Below are positions 44,563-55,900 of a stretch of DNA of 64,000 nucleotides, piece after piece. The DNA is from Cristatella mucedo (lineage: Eukaryota; Bryozoa; Phylactolaemata; Cristatellidae). The notes under the pieces are model-generated. The model worked only from the letters and a program-made list of their open reading frames with translations. It was not told where the DNA came from and ran no database searches. The stretch's first letter is position 1. Each line of letters starts with the position of its first letter. The position numbers and the translations under genes were made by a program. The stretch lies in the NCBI GenBank assembly GCA_009760855.2, contig WPIO01000248.1:107001-171000 (forward strand). Direction: 5' to 3'.

Positions 44563-47500
44563 TCTACTGCTGCCAACTCGGGCATATCTATTCCTGCCAA
44601 GCTGAGCTCCTACGTTCATGCTACTCACTACTACCGACAGCCTTCCTGATTCAACTATCGGTGTCGCAATCACGATTTGCATAACAGCGAATCTGCCGGC
44701 TACCATGAATACCAAAATCGCCTTGGAAAACTTCCAATCCCGAAAGTTCGAACGCACGCCTGTGAGTGCTAAAGGACACACATTCACAAAAGCTTGCACG
44801 GCAGTGGCTGGGGGAGAGTTGTAGGTAGAATGGGTATGGAAAAGTGTGGGTGAGTGACAGAAGACGTTGGGTATGGGTTTGGCTGTGGAACATGCCCGAT
44901 GACCGCCGCTAATTCTGATTGGAAAAAATTGCGTTCCTCAAACTGCGAAATTTTACAATTGCATTCAATAGGTGATGGCTTACACCGAACACACAAGCTG
45001 TAGGCCTCAACAAATGCAACTGCTAAGCTAGAGCCCGACTGGTAAATATTAGCCATGAGCTGAGCAGATGCAAACAATCATGACAATAATAACAATCTGA
45101 ATGCACAGCTTGTTAAGAGAACTTAGTGTCTACTAGGAAGCTTTACAGCTTACTGCAAGGGAAGTAATATCCGCATAGTTTTCAAAAACCTTTGTCAGGT
45201 GAGGAAAAGTACACTAATTATGCCAATCACATCAATCAAGCTACATGGAGGTGGAGGAACGGTACGTGAGCATTAGCTTTGTGAGCTAGAAATGAATACC
45301 GCGGTGCTGTACCACAGAGCAGCAAGTATAAGACGTAACCCGTGGATTCGTTGCACAATCTCTGTTACTCTTCACAGTAGCCAAGCAAGCCTATTTGTAA
45401 GGTATGAGCTGCTGCAGTCTCAACGACACTAGCGAGTATAAGCGATCCTCAAGTGGGCAACCGCCTCAACCATGCCGAGCAAACGGGGCTCCCGAGATGC
45501 AGCTTCGTCGTGAGAGCCCTGTACCGTCTGCACTGTCACAGCGAAAAGCAGCAGTACCCGCAGCACAGCCGAGGTCTTCGATTAAAAAGGAAGTAAATGA
45601 GCGCTGACTACGGTTGCAGCATTCGATACAGCTTAGCCTATAGGAAAAGCTTCTAGCACACATCGCAGTCGCTCAGCGATTTCACTTAGTCAAGCACATG
45701 CAAGAGGGAAGGGCATTTGCGGCATCCAAACAGCTTCAAGTGCATCGAGGAAACTGGCAGCCAATCAGTTCCGGCCAATCTAACGGCTGCTGCAGAATGG
45801 CACAGGTGCTCACAGCAGAGCTATACAGACCGGAGGACCAAGCTATCCCTACCGTGGCGACAGACCTAGTGCTGCGTAATACAAGCTAAGATACTCAGCA
45901 AGGCATGCTGCTGAGGTGAGAACCACGAATATTGAGTGTGCTCACCGGGCCCTGCAGCCAGAGCACCATGCAGCACCGCAAGTCCTTCAAATTATGCTCT
46001 CGGCAGGCATCCCAGGGGTGCAGCCTCCAGCTGCTCACGGCCCAGCGTTGTTCTCAAGAAAAAACGCTCAAGCTCTCATGTCGGGACAGAAAAAGTAACG
46101 AAAGACAGGCCTAGACGGGATGAAGACATTGCCTGGGGCCACGATCCCTGTGTCCTGCTGTGGGATGCTACTGCACCACAATCTCTGCCGCTGGCCCCGG
46201 CGGTAGGCATATGGAGGGAGGAAAGTACCCCAATTTGTCTGTACCTATTTATCACGACTATCATTATTTTAGAACATTAATATTACAAAAAAAGGTCGGT
46301 AGATCACGTTAAGTGTGTGCCACCACCTAAGCAGTGGCATGTACAATGTGGCCCAAGCAAGCCGTCAACCAGTGGGAGCTGAGATGTAGGAGGAGAAGGG
46401 AGTAAGCCTAGCATCTACACTTTACATTTTACATTTACAGCAGTCGGAAACGACAGCCTGTCAGATGAGCTGTACCTTCTAGCACTAGAGCCATTGCAAG
46501 AGGACGTCTGACGAAGGAGCAAAGGCTGCAGGGGCTGCACAAGCGCATTCAGTGCACGACACTGAATTAGTGACTGCCGTTAATTGTCCTCTCAATCTCT
46601 GGTAGCATTCCACGAATGCACGAATGGCTACCAGCTCATTGTCTTTTTCAAACGCAAACGATTCGTATGGTCTCTCCCTTTGACAGTTAGCTTGCCTTAA
46701 CAAGATGCAGGTATAATTTAAGCTAATCGGCTGTCAGGATTGAGAGCTGGCCTAAGAGAAGTGCATCCATCCTCGTGGCCTCTGATAGCCTTCCAAATTC
46801 ATAAGCTGTGCCTACATGCCATTGCAACTATGCAATATAGAAAAAATGGGTCCACCATCATCCTAGCGTTCCCCCTGCGGTCAGAGCAAGCAGAGGCATC
46901 AGATAAAGAACACATCATCTGCCGGCTTCATTTTACATGGCAGCAGAATAGCTTGAATAGCTATTATCTCTACTTGCAGTGAAAAATAAAAGGGATTTCT
47001 GAGGCTAGCCTCGAACCCATAACATTAGTCGTGAAGCTGGAGCACATCACTGCTGGGCTCTGAACCTATTCTTATGCTTGGTCTAAATTTGTGCTGCACA
47101 GAAAAAGTCAAACTTTGAGTTATTGCATTGCCCCTGGTATCCACTGCATTCGGTTGCACCTCGATGCTGTGGCTGTCTACCTGCCGATCACCCATGCAGG
47201 CAAATGTGAGCGCAACACAAGAGTTGGCTCGCTCACCTGCTGCTCAGAAGCCTTCCATCTGGCCGCTCTCTCTGGTGTGCACCTGCGAACTGTCCTGCAG
47301 TGCCCAGCTTGCTGACGCCCAGCAGACGCCAAGCATTGGCAAGCTGCCTCACAGAGCTGCGCAAAAGGCCAGGAAGAAGTCGTCGGCTGGTGGTGCGAGA
47401 AAGGAGAGATTCACCAAACAAGCAGCCGAGGCCGAATCCCAGCGCATCGGCCAGCAGTCACTTTGGATGAGGAAGCAGTTCACGTTAGCAGATACTGTCA

Positions 47501-47931
47501 GGTCTCAAAAGGGAACGAGAGGCTGCTAGCAGCATGCCTGCTGCCAGTTGCCAATTTCTTCCAAGCTTTCTGGCCGGCCGGACCGGCCGAGGCCACGGAA
47601 GGCACAAGTGGCTCTTCTCCTGGCTAGCCCTATTTCTACCAGTCATGTTCTTCAATGAGCCGCTAGCTGCAGTTCTGGGATACTGTTGTAACTGAAATCA
47701 GACGAGTTTATGGCAAACGGCCGTACGGCGACCAGGTAAGGCTACACTAAGAGACGAGATCTAAGCTGCATTTGCACCTGAAAAAGCAGACTCCGGCCTC
47801 AACAGCACCATCGGCAGCCGAACCATCGACAGGAGGACACGGGCAGGCATAAAAAAGCTGTTCGCCTGTTGCTATTATGAATACCAGCGACAGGGAGGTA
47901 GCAATTTCCTGCTCAGCAAGCACTATCTTTA

Positions 47932-48110
47932 AATAAATAAATCCTAGCTAATTAAACAGCCTCTTTTTCTATAGCGACAAAAGAGCCTTAATGGCAATCA
48001 CCACCGCTTGCAGTGGCGATAGAGGATCGCCATCGCAGGAATCAAACCCGCGACCTCGGGACCGTGGTCGTGAATGCAACCGCCTTACCTAGTGTGCCAT
48101 CGCGGCTCAC
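47932..48110 (-). repeat. tRNA-derived SINE, family 1, 179 bp, 17-bp target-site duplication
   Basis: Flanked by agcaagcactatcttta (47,915-47,931) and agcaagcactatattta (48,111-48,127), 16 of 17 identical. Minus-strand order: A-box-like tggcacactagg, B-box-like gggtttgattcc, body with ccactgcaagcggtgg, tail atttatttat. The length equals the copy at 31,202-31,380. Units A and B have the empty site (gcactatcttta). Confidence 0.95.
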
Positions 48111-51030
48111 AGCAAGCACTATATTTAGCACTACTTGGCAGGCTGTAAGGGTCAGCTGGGTTTAGCTGTGGGGGGTTGGAGAGAAATTGATTGCAGCAGA
48201 CCAGAAAGCCCGACCGGTGGAACAGGGATCAGTGCTGTAACCTTCATAGCAACCCCCCATCAGCTGAGGCTGAGGACCGTCAGATGAAGCAGGCAGCTTT
48301 CACGAAGCTGACTCACTGAATAGAGGCAGACCCATCAAAGTGGCTACAACACGGCAGTGGCTTAGTGCAGTGCACATGCACACTGTGCATTGGGCTTGCA
48401 CAGGCTCATGCAGTTACATGGGTGCCCTGACTCACAGGCTCACAAGCAAGCACAGTTACTCACTCAAGCACTGGTGCAGACGCACGCGAGGCCAAGCACC
48501 GCTAGACAGGATGCTGTAGCCTGCAAAGAGGCAGCTCTTCATTTTCCTGTCAGTCGTTCACAGCGAATAACATCACGCTAGAAGTGCATCCTCGGCTCTG
48601 CTGTGTCTGCAAAGGTCAGCTGGTCACTGCTAGACTGTGAGGCATGGGTTTTACGAGCCGTAGAGCCAAGGCCTGCACATCCAATGGTCGCTGCTCGCCA
48701 GTCGCTAACTACTGCAACAGGCATGCCAAAACTAGCAAGCAATTTAGCACTATGTAAGAAAGCTAATTTTGAATTACAATTTTTTTTCTGCTTGACGTTT
48801 TACGACGACACTTGAAACTCTTACAGACTCCATGACGACTGACAATCTGTTGCTGACAGCTGGACAGTGGGAAAAAGAGACACATAATGCGACGGAGAAG
48901 CAGACAGGTGAGATGAGATAGAAATGAAGGATAGCCAGCAATGGAGATGCTCGATCCCTAATAATCGAGGAAGCGTGATGCTGCCTCATGTTCTTCCACT
49001 TCTTCTTCTGCTACAAGAACAAAAGAGCCGACTTTAGCTGAAGAGGAAAGCTAGTGACCCGTTAACACTATGGCAACCAAGTGAAAACGTCAGCCCCACA
49101 CATTCAAGCCTCGGAGGAGGTGCCACAAGGCTAGAGCACCATTCGGTCCGACTGGCAGCGGCATGCGCATAAAGTGAGCCGCCTGGTGCATGCCATGCAT
49201 CGCCAATCGCACTTGCCTGAACGTAAGCGCCATGCATAGGGAGCGCTAGCAGACATGCATTCACGAATTCGTGCATGACCGTGGCTGGGTGGGGATGAGA
49301 CAGAATGGCAGAAGGGTGATGGAAAAGCATGGGTGAGGCTGGAAGAGGTTGGATTGGGGTCGGCCCATTAGACAACGCCCGGGGACGGCTACTGATTAAG
49401 CTACAAAAAATCACTGCGCAAAAACTGCAAGATTTAATTGTTGCATTCAATAAATAATATCAAACAACAAAAACGCAAGGCCTCTGCCTCGGCAACGACA
49501 ACTACTAAGCTGGCACAACGAGTGGTAAATATCAGCAGTGAGTTTAACAGGTGCAGCTAACCATGGCACTACGAACGACTTTAGTGTCCTGCATTGTAAG
49601 AGAACTTGGTGTCTACTCATGAGCTTTACAACTCGATCGCTGCATAAAAAGTAAAGGCTTACAGAACCTTTATTTATAAGTAGTCAAAAGTACACTCGTC
49701 ATGCTATTCAGATCAACCATGCTGCCCTGCCGTGTGGCTGACAGACGGTGCACGAACCACAGCTCTGCTCGGGGAAGACATCGATACCACAGCTTAGCAC
49801 CACAGGCCCACCAGTATTAGACGCGATCCGGGTGTCTGTACACACTCTCTTCATAGTTGTGGAACTGGTGTTTTTTTAGGATATGGCCTGCTGTGGTCTC
49901 AAAGGCACTAGCAAGTGTCGGTGTGTATTCTCAAGTGGTCACCGGCTGCTGTAACACTGGGCTCCCTTGCGGCAACTAAGTCACTTGAACTCGATGCCGT
50001 CTGCACTGTCTCAGCAAAAAGCAGCAGTGCCAATAATTCGATCGAGGTTCATCCTTCGATTTAAAAGAAAGTAAAAGAACAAAGAGTGCGGCTGCAGCTT
50101 TCGACATACCTTAGCTCACAGAAATTACTTACGGCTGACATGTCACTTAACCAGTGAATCGACTTGGTCAAGCACAGATGAGAGTTAATGGCACTTCCGA
50201 TGTACCAGAAGATTCTGGCGTTCAGTGTGAACTGGCCGGCAATTTGTTCACACCATGCCAACAGCTGCGGCAGAACGGTTTGGATGTGCACCGTGGAACC
50301 ACTAAGCCAGGTGAACTAAGCTATCAGTGGTCCGATGATGGACGTTGTGTTACGAAGACAGGCTAAAATATTTAAGAAGGCGTACTGCTGAGGTTCTTAC
50401 CATGAATATCGAGTCTTCTTGTCGTATCCTGGCCCCAGAAGAGAAGCACAGCCGCACGATCGCACCCTAAGGTGGTAATTTGTGGCCTCAAGGTGTACGA
50501 GGCAGCATGTCAGGGGGCATCCTTTAGCTGCTCACTGTCTAGCATTGTTCTCAAGAAACACGCAAGTTCTCAAGTCATGATAGCAAAGTGTCGATAGACA
50601 AGCTTAGACGGAATGAAGCAATTGTCTAGGGCCGCAATACCTGGGCCTGGCCTTACGAGGCTACCTGCACCACCACGCCCTCTGTTCGCCTCACAGGTCA
50701 CTTTGCAAGTAAGCCGCCCCAGTTTGCTAGTATTTATCTATGCATATCAGAATAATTTTTAAACATTGCGATTAGATTACTAACGAAGATCAGCATTTTC
50801 TTTGGAGTGTGGGGAGTGGCTTAAATAGTGGAAAGCAAATTGTGGCCCAGCCGACCAGTCAGCAAATGGAAGCTGTTGTAGGACAATGGAGGGAGCCCAG
50901 CAATTACATGACATGCTGTCGGACACGAAAACTTTCAGATATTCAGTACCTTGGCCACAGAGCTGCTGCAAGAGGGCATCGGACGAACGAACAGAGGCTG
51001 CAGTGGCTTCGCAAACATTTTATATATAAA

Positions 51031-51831
51031 AAAGTCTACTGTCCAAACTGCCTACTTTCAGCTGCATAACATTGCTAAAATTCGGGCTTGTTAGTTAAGG
51101 ATACCACATTTAAGTTGGTCCGTGCAGTCGTGACATCCCGTCTCGACTTCTGCAACTCACTGCTTACTTGCCTACTGGCATGTGCAACCAGGCGATTGCA
51201 GCTAGTGCAAAACTCCCCAGCTAGGCTTGTTTGTCGTGAGCTACGCAGCTGCCATATCAACTTCTCGCCGTACTGCACTGTCTACCAGTCAAGAAGCGGA
51301 TTGACTTCAAGGTTTTTTCGCTCACTTTTAGGTCACTTCATTCTTGGGCTCTTGCATATCTCTCATATCTACTACCCCACCAGGCCAAGCATCGTAACAA
51401 ATGATTTTTAGAATCCAACAGTCTACCAATACCTCGTACAAAACCTCAAATCATTTGGAGCCCATATATTTAGTTCGTATGCTCCCAAAGCCTGGAACGC
51501 CCTCCCGACTTGCGTCAGAACATCCCCTGACTTGACCACATTTAAGAAGAACCCTAAAACACACCTATTTAGGACAGCCTTTGTTAGGTCCCTGTGATCT
51601 GTCTTTCGTGTGCTTATGCGTGCTGACACTGTGCATGCTGCCACTAACCACATTTGCATGCTGACCCTGTGCATGTCACCCCTAACCATGTCATTCATGT
51701 TGTTTTTTTATCAAGCATGATGTTACTCACGATTCAATTGCATTTTCCTTTGCAGCAAATGTAAAGCACCTAGAAAGAGATTGAGTTCTCTGAGGATGCT
51801 TTATCAAGTGCATTGTCATTATTATTATTAA
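51031..51831 (+). mobile_element. LINE 3' portion inserted in unit D
   Basis: Runs from the post-catalytic coding region (tctcgacttctgcaactcac, encoding LDFCNSLL; gcagctagtgcaaaactccc) through the 3' untranslated region to aaagagattgagttctctga and tatcaagtgcattgtcatta. It is frameshifted after SCHI, so not functional. About 800 bp of a 5'-truncated copy. Confidence 0.9.
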
Positions 51832-52103
51832 AAATTCTCTCAGTACGAGACACATATACTAGTGACTGGCAGTAGTGTCCCTTGCAATCTCTTAAAGCAT
51901 TCCGCACATGCTTAAGGGCTTACCTATTGAAATCATGATTTTGTTTTTAACACGGATCCATTTAATAAGATTGCAATCCTTCGACTGTGAACTTGCCTAA
52001 ACAAGATGCTAGAAGCAAATTTGGCAGATCAGTTAGGTTTAATTTTAAAGTTAATTTTGGCCGATCAGTTTGGCCAATCAGTTAGGCTCATGAGCAGTTG
52101 GTT

Positions 52104-52258
52104 GTGACGGCGCACTTGGTTGGGCGGCTGTTTTTCATGTCCTCGGGCAAGAGTTCGTGGTTTTGATCCCGGCTGTGGATGAACCTGTATCGCTGCTACA
52201 AGAGATAAACAGCTCTTTTGTGGCTATACAGAAAGAGAATATTAAATCAGCTTGCAGG
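52104..52258 (+). repeat. tRNA-derived SINE, family 1, old copy in plus orientation
   Basis: gtgacggcgcacttggttgg (A-box region), gtggttttgatccc (B-box region), then gctcttttgtggctatacag and ttaaatcagcttgcagg reproduces the family 1 order in the opposite orientation to the other four copies. It lies just 270 bp downstream of the LINE in unit D. Confidence 0.7.
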
Positions 52259-52370
52259 CGAAAGCGAGGTGCTGCATTGTGGTTTCCATTACTCTCACAA
52301 ATTCACAAGCCTGCCGGTATACCTAGGCAGTATCAAAACCCTGCCGCATTTTTTTCTTAGCATTCCCCTT

Positions 52371-52700
52371 TAGGTCGGAACCAATGGAGGCACCAGGCGA
52401 CGACCAACTAATCCTACAGCTTCATTTACTTTAGCATCTGAACAGCTCGAATAGCAATCACCTATAGTTTCCGGGGGCAATAAGTGATTTCCTGCGGCTA
52501 GACTATAACCCTTGACCTGGACAGTTAAGTAGGAGCCCCTCACCATTGGGAAGAAGAAACTATTCGTTTGCATGATCTGCGTTCGTGCTGCTCTGAGCTA
52601 TTACAGCTAGGAGATGCTGCATCGCCCCTGGTATCCACTGCGTTTGGGTGTTCCTTGCGGCTACTGCTGCTGCCTACTCACCATCCATGCATGCAGGGTG
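52371..52700. repeat. Start of a fifth repeat unit (E), truncated
   Basis: catcgcccctggtatccact (52,620) and tactcaccatccatgcatgc correspond to the start of unit D (47,127-47,200); upstream, aacagctcgaatagcaatca matches aatagcttgaatagctatta at 46,949. The match ends at about 52,700. Confidence 0.65.
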
Positions 52701-54739
52701 GAGTAAGGAGAAATTGTCGAAAAATGAATGAAGGCTTACGTCTGTCAGACGTGGATACCTGTCGGCTAGCACATCCAGAACAGCTCAGGTCCAGATCTGA
52801 TAGTTCGATGATTGAATAATCGTTCTTAAAATACGTAAGCAGATTATTTGTAAGTAGGAGTAGGTGCATATGATGGCAATGTGCGAAGCTAGTTACCTGA
52901 CAGCAGGGCAGCTAAAATATTAAAGTTAACAGTCAAATGTAGTTTGCTGCTCTAATATGCCCAAGAATAATTGGTAGTAGAGTACCACATTGGCATTTCT
53001 GTCTACTGCATTGTCGTGCAAATAAGATTCAGTAATTATTTAAAATGTACATAGCATCTATGAAGAAGCCTTTCTCTCTGAGCACTTTACATGTGCTGCA
53101 GGGAATGTGGGTCAACAAGGATAGTGCTAACGTGCATAGAGTCAGCATGAAAACCACGAATCACACCTCACACGAAGCTTCTAAAATACTAAGAAAGAGC
53201 ATCTTCTTTCTAAATGATGTATGTAATGTCAGAAAGTTTCGCGATGTCAAGTCTCGTAAACCGGCCGTCTTAAAGGCTGCCGACCAGAATAGCAGCTCCA
53301 GAAGCTAGGATTAGCTAGCCTCCCTTGGTAGCAATAACGTCACAAGCATGGTAGCATACAAAAACGGATTAATGGATTCCCACGAACCGAGTTAGCCTTG
53401 CAAAAAATAGAGGCTAGCCGGTGCTGCTAATTCAGGTGGCCGGCTGACGGCCAAATCAAAGAATAACTTCGGCTTCCCAAAAGGCTAGTATAGCCACTCC
53501 CTAATAAGAGGCATGCAATTTAAGGACAGGTCCATCGTTCAGCTGATTCGAGCAGACTTAGTGACGCACAGAGGAGTTCAGTGCCAGGCATCTCCTGCCA
53601 ACCACCGGTCAACTAAAACCGGTGGTAACGAGCAGGGTCAACCCCGATTTCGGGGGGAGAATAGGTTAGCTCCTATCAAACTGCTGACTCCCAACGGTGG
53701 TGGGCCTTATGCATCTGGGGGGGTGCCCTATTTGTCCGCCTAGTGCACCCATGCGTCAACCTAAGCCCAGCTCATGCTTCGCTCGTATGCAGGAACTCAT
53801 GCGAAAATAATTGACCCGAGCCAGCCTAGCCTGGGCTAACTGTGCACAAAAAACTCACATCTAAGAGTAATTTTAATTCAGATGTCCTGTAACCCGAGTC
53901 GCTAGTGGCAATCTCGTTGGTTCAGCTGGCGACAACCAAGTCGTTGACTGAGCAATGTCCATGTTTTAGGCGGCCTCCGTTGCTGTGGGCTGCTCCGAAT
54001 TGCTTGTGGCTGCCTCATTGTCGTACGACTGCTGCTTACCCTAATACTCGCGTTGCCTGACCCGACATGACCCTTTCCTGTCCAGGAGCTTCATGACTGC
54101 AAGAACAGATTGCCTTTTGACGAAGCCAAAGATTTTCAAAAGCACGAGGGCATGTAGGCTACGATTAGGATGCAGCAAAGCAACAGGCATTGAACTAACT
54201 GCTACTGCAATAGCATGGCAACTAAGCAGAGAGCTGAGGCAATAGCAGCACCTGGACTCTGCCGTACTGGTCAATTTAATAATAGATTATTAAGGGAAAG
54301 TCTGGCTCCTTAAAACAACCACGGTTTGATATATAATAGCTTGACGCCAGAAAGAAATGTTAACGTGCGACTATGAGTAGAGCTCCGATCACATCTGTAT
54401 TCACTAGATTGCCGCCATAACGTCGGCACGGTGATCACACTGGCTGCAATGAATGTGTGTGTGCCACATTAGCGTGAGCACAGTCCACAACTATTACCAG
54501 TGTCGTCAAGGAAAAAAAGGCAGTCACCGTTTGCACCTTCCAACAACCTATGGCCTTTCTTCTTCAAATTTATCAAACGGGCAGGCTCGTGTTCTGTGTT
54601 TGATTTGAAGAGGTTGGCTGAGTACAGGTAGACTGCTTCTTTGAGGTGATGCGATTGCTGGAGCAATGCATGCTAACTGACCTATCAGCATGTTTCCTGT
54701 TCAGAATTTTTTTTAAAAGCCTAGAAAAAGATTTCATTC
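52701..54739. other. No gene; two short GC-rich hairpins at 53,601-53,655
   Basis: accaccggt/accggtggt (loop caactaaa, 53,601-53,626) is followed 15 bases later by ccccga/tcgggg (53,642-53,655). The surrounding 2 kb shows no coding or repeat signal I can identify. Confidence 0.4.
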
Positions 54740-55330
54740 TTTTGTTTGCTATGCCCATGTCTCAGTGGATGTTTTACCGTCACTCGATCTGAAAGCGTTT
54801 TTAGGCATCCGTGAGCTAATGGCAGCAAGGCATTTGAGAGCCTGATATTCCGGATCGAAGGCAAAGAGCAAAGCACAGGTGCGAGTGTGTATACTATGCA
54901 TCAAAATTACGGCCTAGACTGTGCTTGGTGGATACATCGCCAAGAGATCAAGTAAAAATTCTGTAACAAAGTAGAATAGGTGAAGATCCCAAGGGATTCC
55001 CTACTTTTAATCGGATGATCGCTGACTGTTGACTTCATTGCACTGATGCCACCCATGGGAATAGGGCACCATTGCACAGCAGTGCGATTGATGTCCAGGC
55101 AAGGTAGGTGGCGTTCAGGAATGAATGGGTAGGTCGAAAAGATGACACTTTGATCTATGAAAGAAAACACTTAGGGTCTAAATAAGTCTGAATTGCTGGA
55201 GACTATTCATAAACATGCATAAATGCTGACCCTGTCGAGTGTTTAGCTCTGAAGCCTGACTGGATCCTTTAAGGTTGGAATTTCGATATGAGAGTTTGGC
55301 TCGCCTGCCACAACTCATTCTGGAGTCGTA
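54740..55330 (-). pseudogene. LINE reverse transcriptase fragment, inverted relative to the next feature
   Basis: The plus strand parallels the master LINE's 59,870-60,470 in order: atggcagcaaggcatttga, gcctagactgtgcttgg, cactgatgccacccatggga, aatgctgaccctgtcgagtg, gcctgccacaactcattctg. It is heavily diverged, with no catalytic motif left readable. Confidence 0.6.
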
Positions 55331-55384
55331 TTAACGGTAGGAGGGAAGTTTTGCGAAATTTTCACAAGGTATTTGTTTCTAGTT

Positions 55385-55900
55385 TAATTTGGGCTTGTTT
55401 AGAAAGGGATAGCACATCTAAGTTAGTTCAGAGATTCGTGTCATCTTTAATTACTAAAACTTGGGCTTGTTTAAACAGGGATACCACATCTAAGTTAGTT
55501 CATATATTCGTGGCATCCCGTCTTGACTTCTGTAACTCACTGGTTGCTGGCCAATCATTATGTGCAGTCAAGCACTTAAAAATGGTAAAAAACTCAGCAG
55601 ATAAGCTTGGCTGTCACGAAAATTGCAGTTGCCACATCACACCACTTCTCGCCGACCTGCAATTTCTACCAGTCAAGCAGCTGATTGACCTCCAGGTTTT
55701 GTCGATCACAGTCAGCTCCCTTCATTCTTCGGCTCCTTCCTACCTGTCAGATAAGCTCCCTCACTATGCTAAGCATCGTACCATCTGCCTTTAGGAATCT
55801 AAATGTTTAATAATATCTCGTGAAAACCTCAAATCATTTGGAGAACGTGCATATGCTCCCGAAGCCTAAAAATCACTCCCGATTTCCATCACGACTTCTC
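55385..55900 (+). pseudogene. LINE reverse transcriptase C-terminal fragment
   Basis: Encodes SRLDFCNSLVAG, CHITPLLADLQFLPVKQ and APSYLSDKLPH in plus frame. A 72-bp piece at its start (gggcttgtttagaaaggga at 55,391; gggcttgtttaaacaggga at 55,463) is tandemly duplicated. It ends at ctcctgacttg and is followed directly by tttattattgttatta, a tail-like run, so most of the 3' untranslated region is missing. Confidence 0.85.

Larger units (their letters stand above)
42791..46985. repeat. Unclassified repeat unit, copy C
   Basis: Enters the unit at gcagctgatcc (the point equivalent to about 35,126 in A) and runs through a GA tract (43,570), tggttgcagggcacagtata (44,102), a CT tract (44,500), caatcaagctacatgg (45,234), gcaagtataagacgtaac (45,323), gttctcaagaaaaaacgctc (46,051) and atagccttccaaatt (46,787). 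It is contiguous with copy D, so C and D are in tandem. Confidence 0.8.
46986..52370. repeat. Unclassified repeat unit, copy D
   Basis: Starts with cattgcccctggtatccact (47,127) followed by ctcagaagccttccatctgg (47,243, as in A), catcgacaggaggac (47,824), gtaaccttca (48,237), ccatgctgccctg (49,718) and ttctcaagaaacacgcaag (50,549). It lacks about 700-1,000 bp around the GA/CT tracts. It holds two SINEs and one LINE. Near 46,985-47,063 a gggttcgaggc B-box-like word (minus strand) hints at an old tRNA-derived piece within the unit. Confidence 0.75.
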
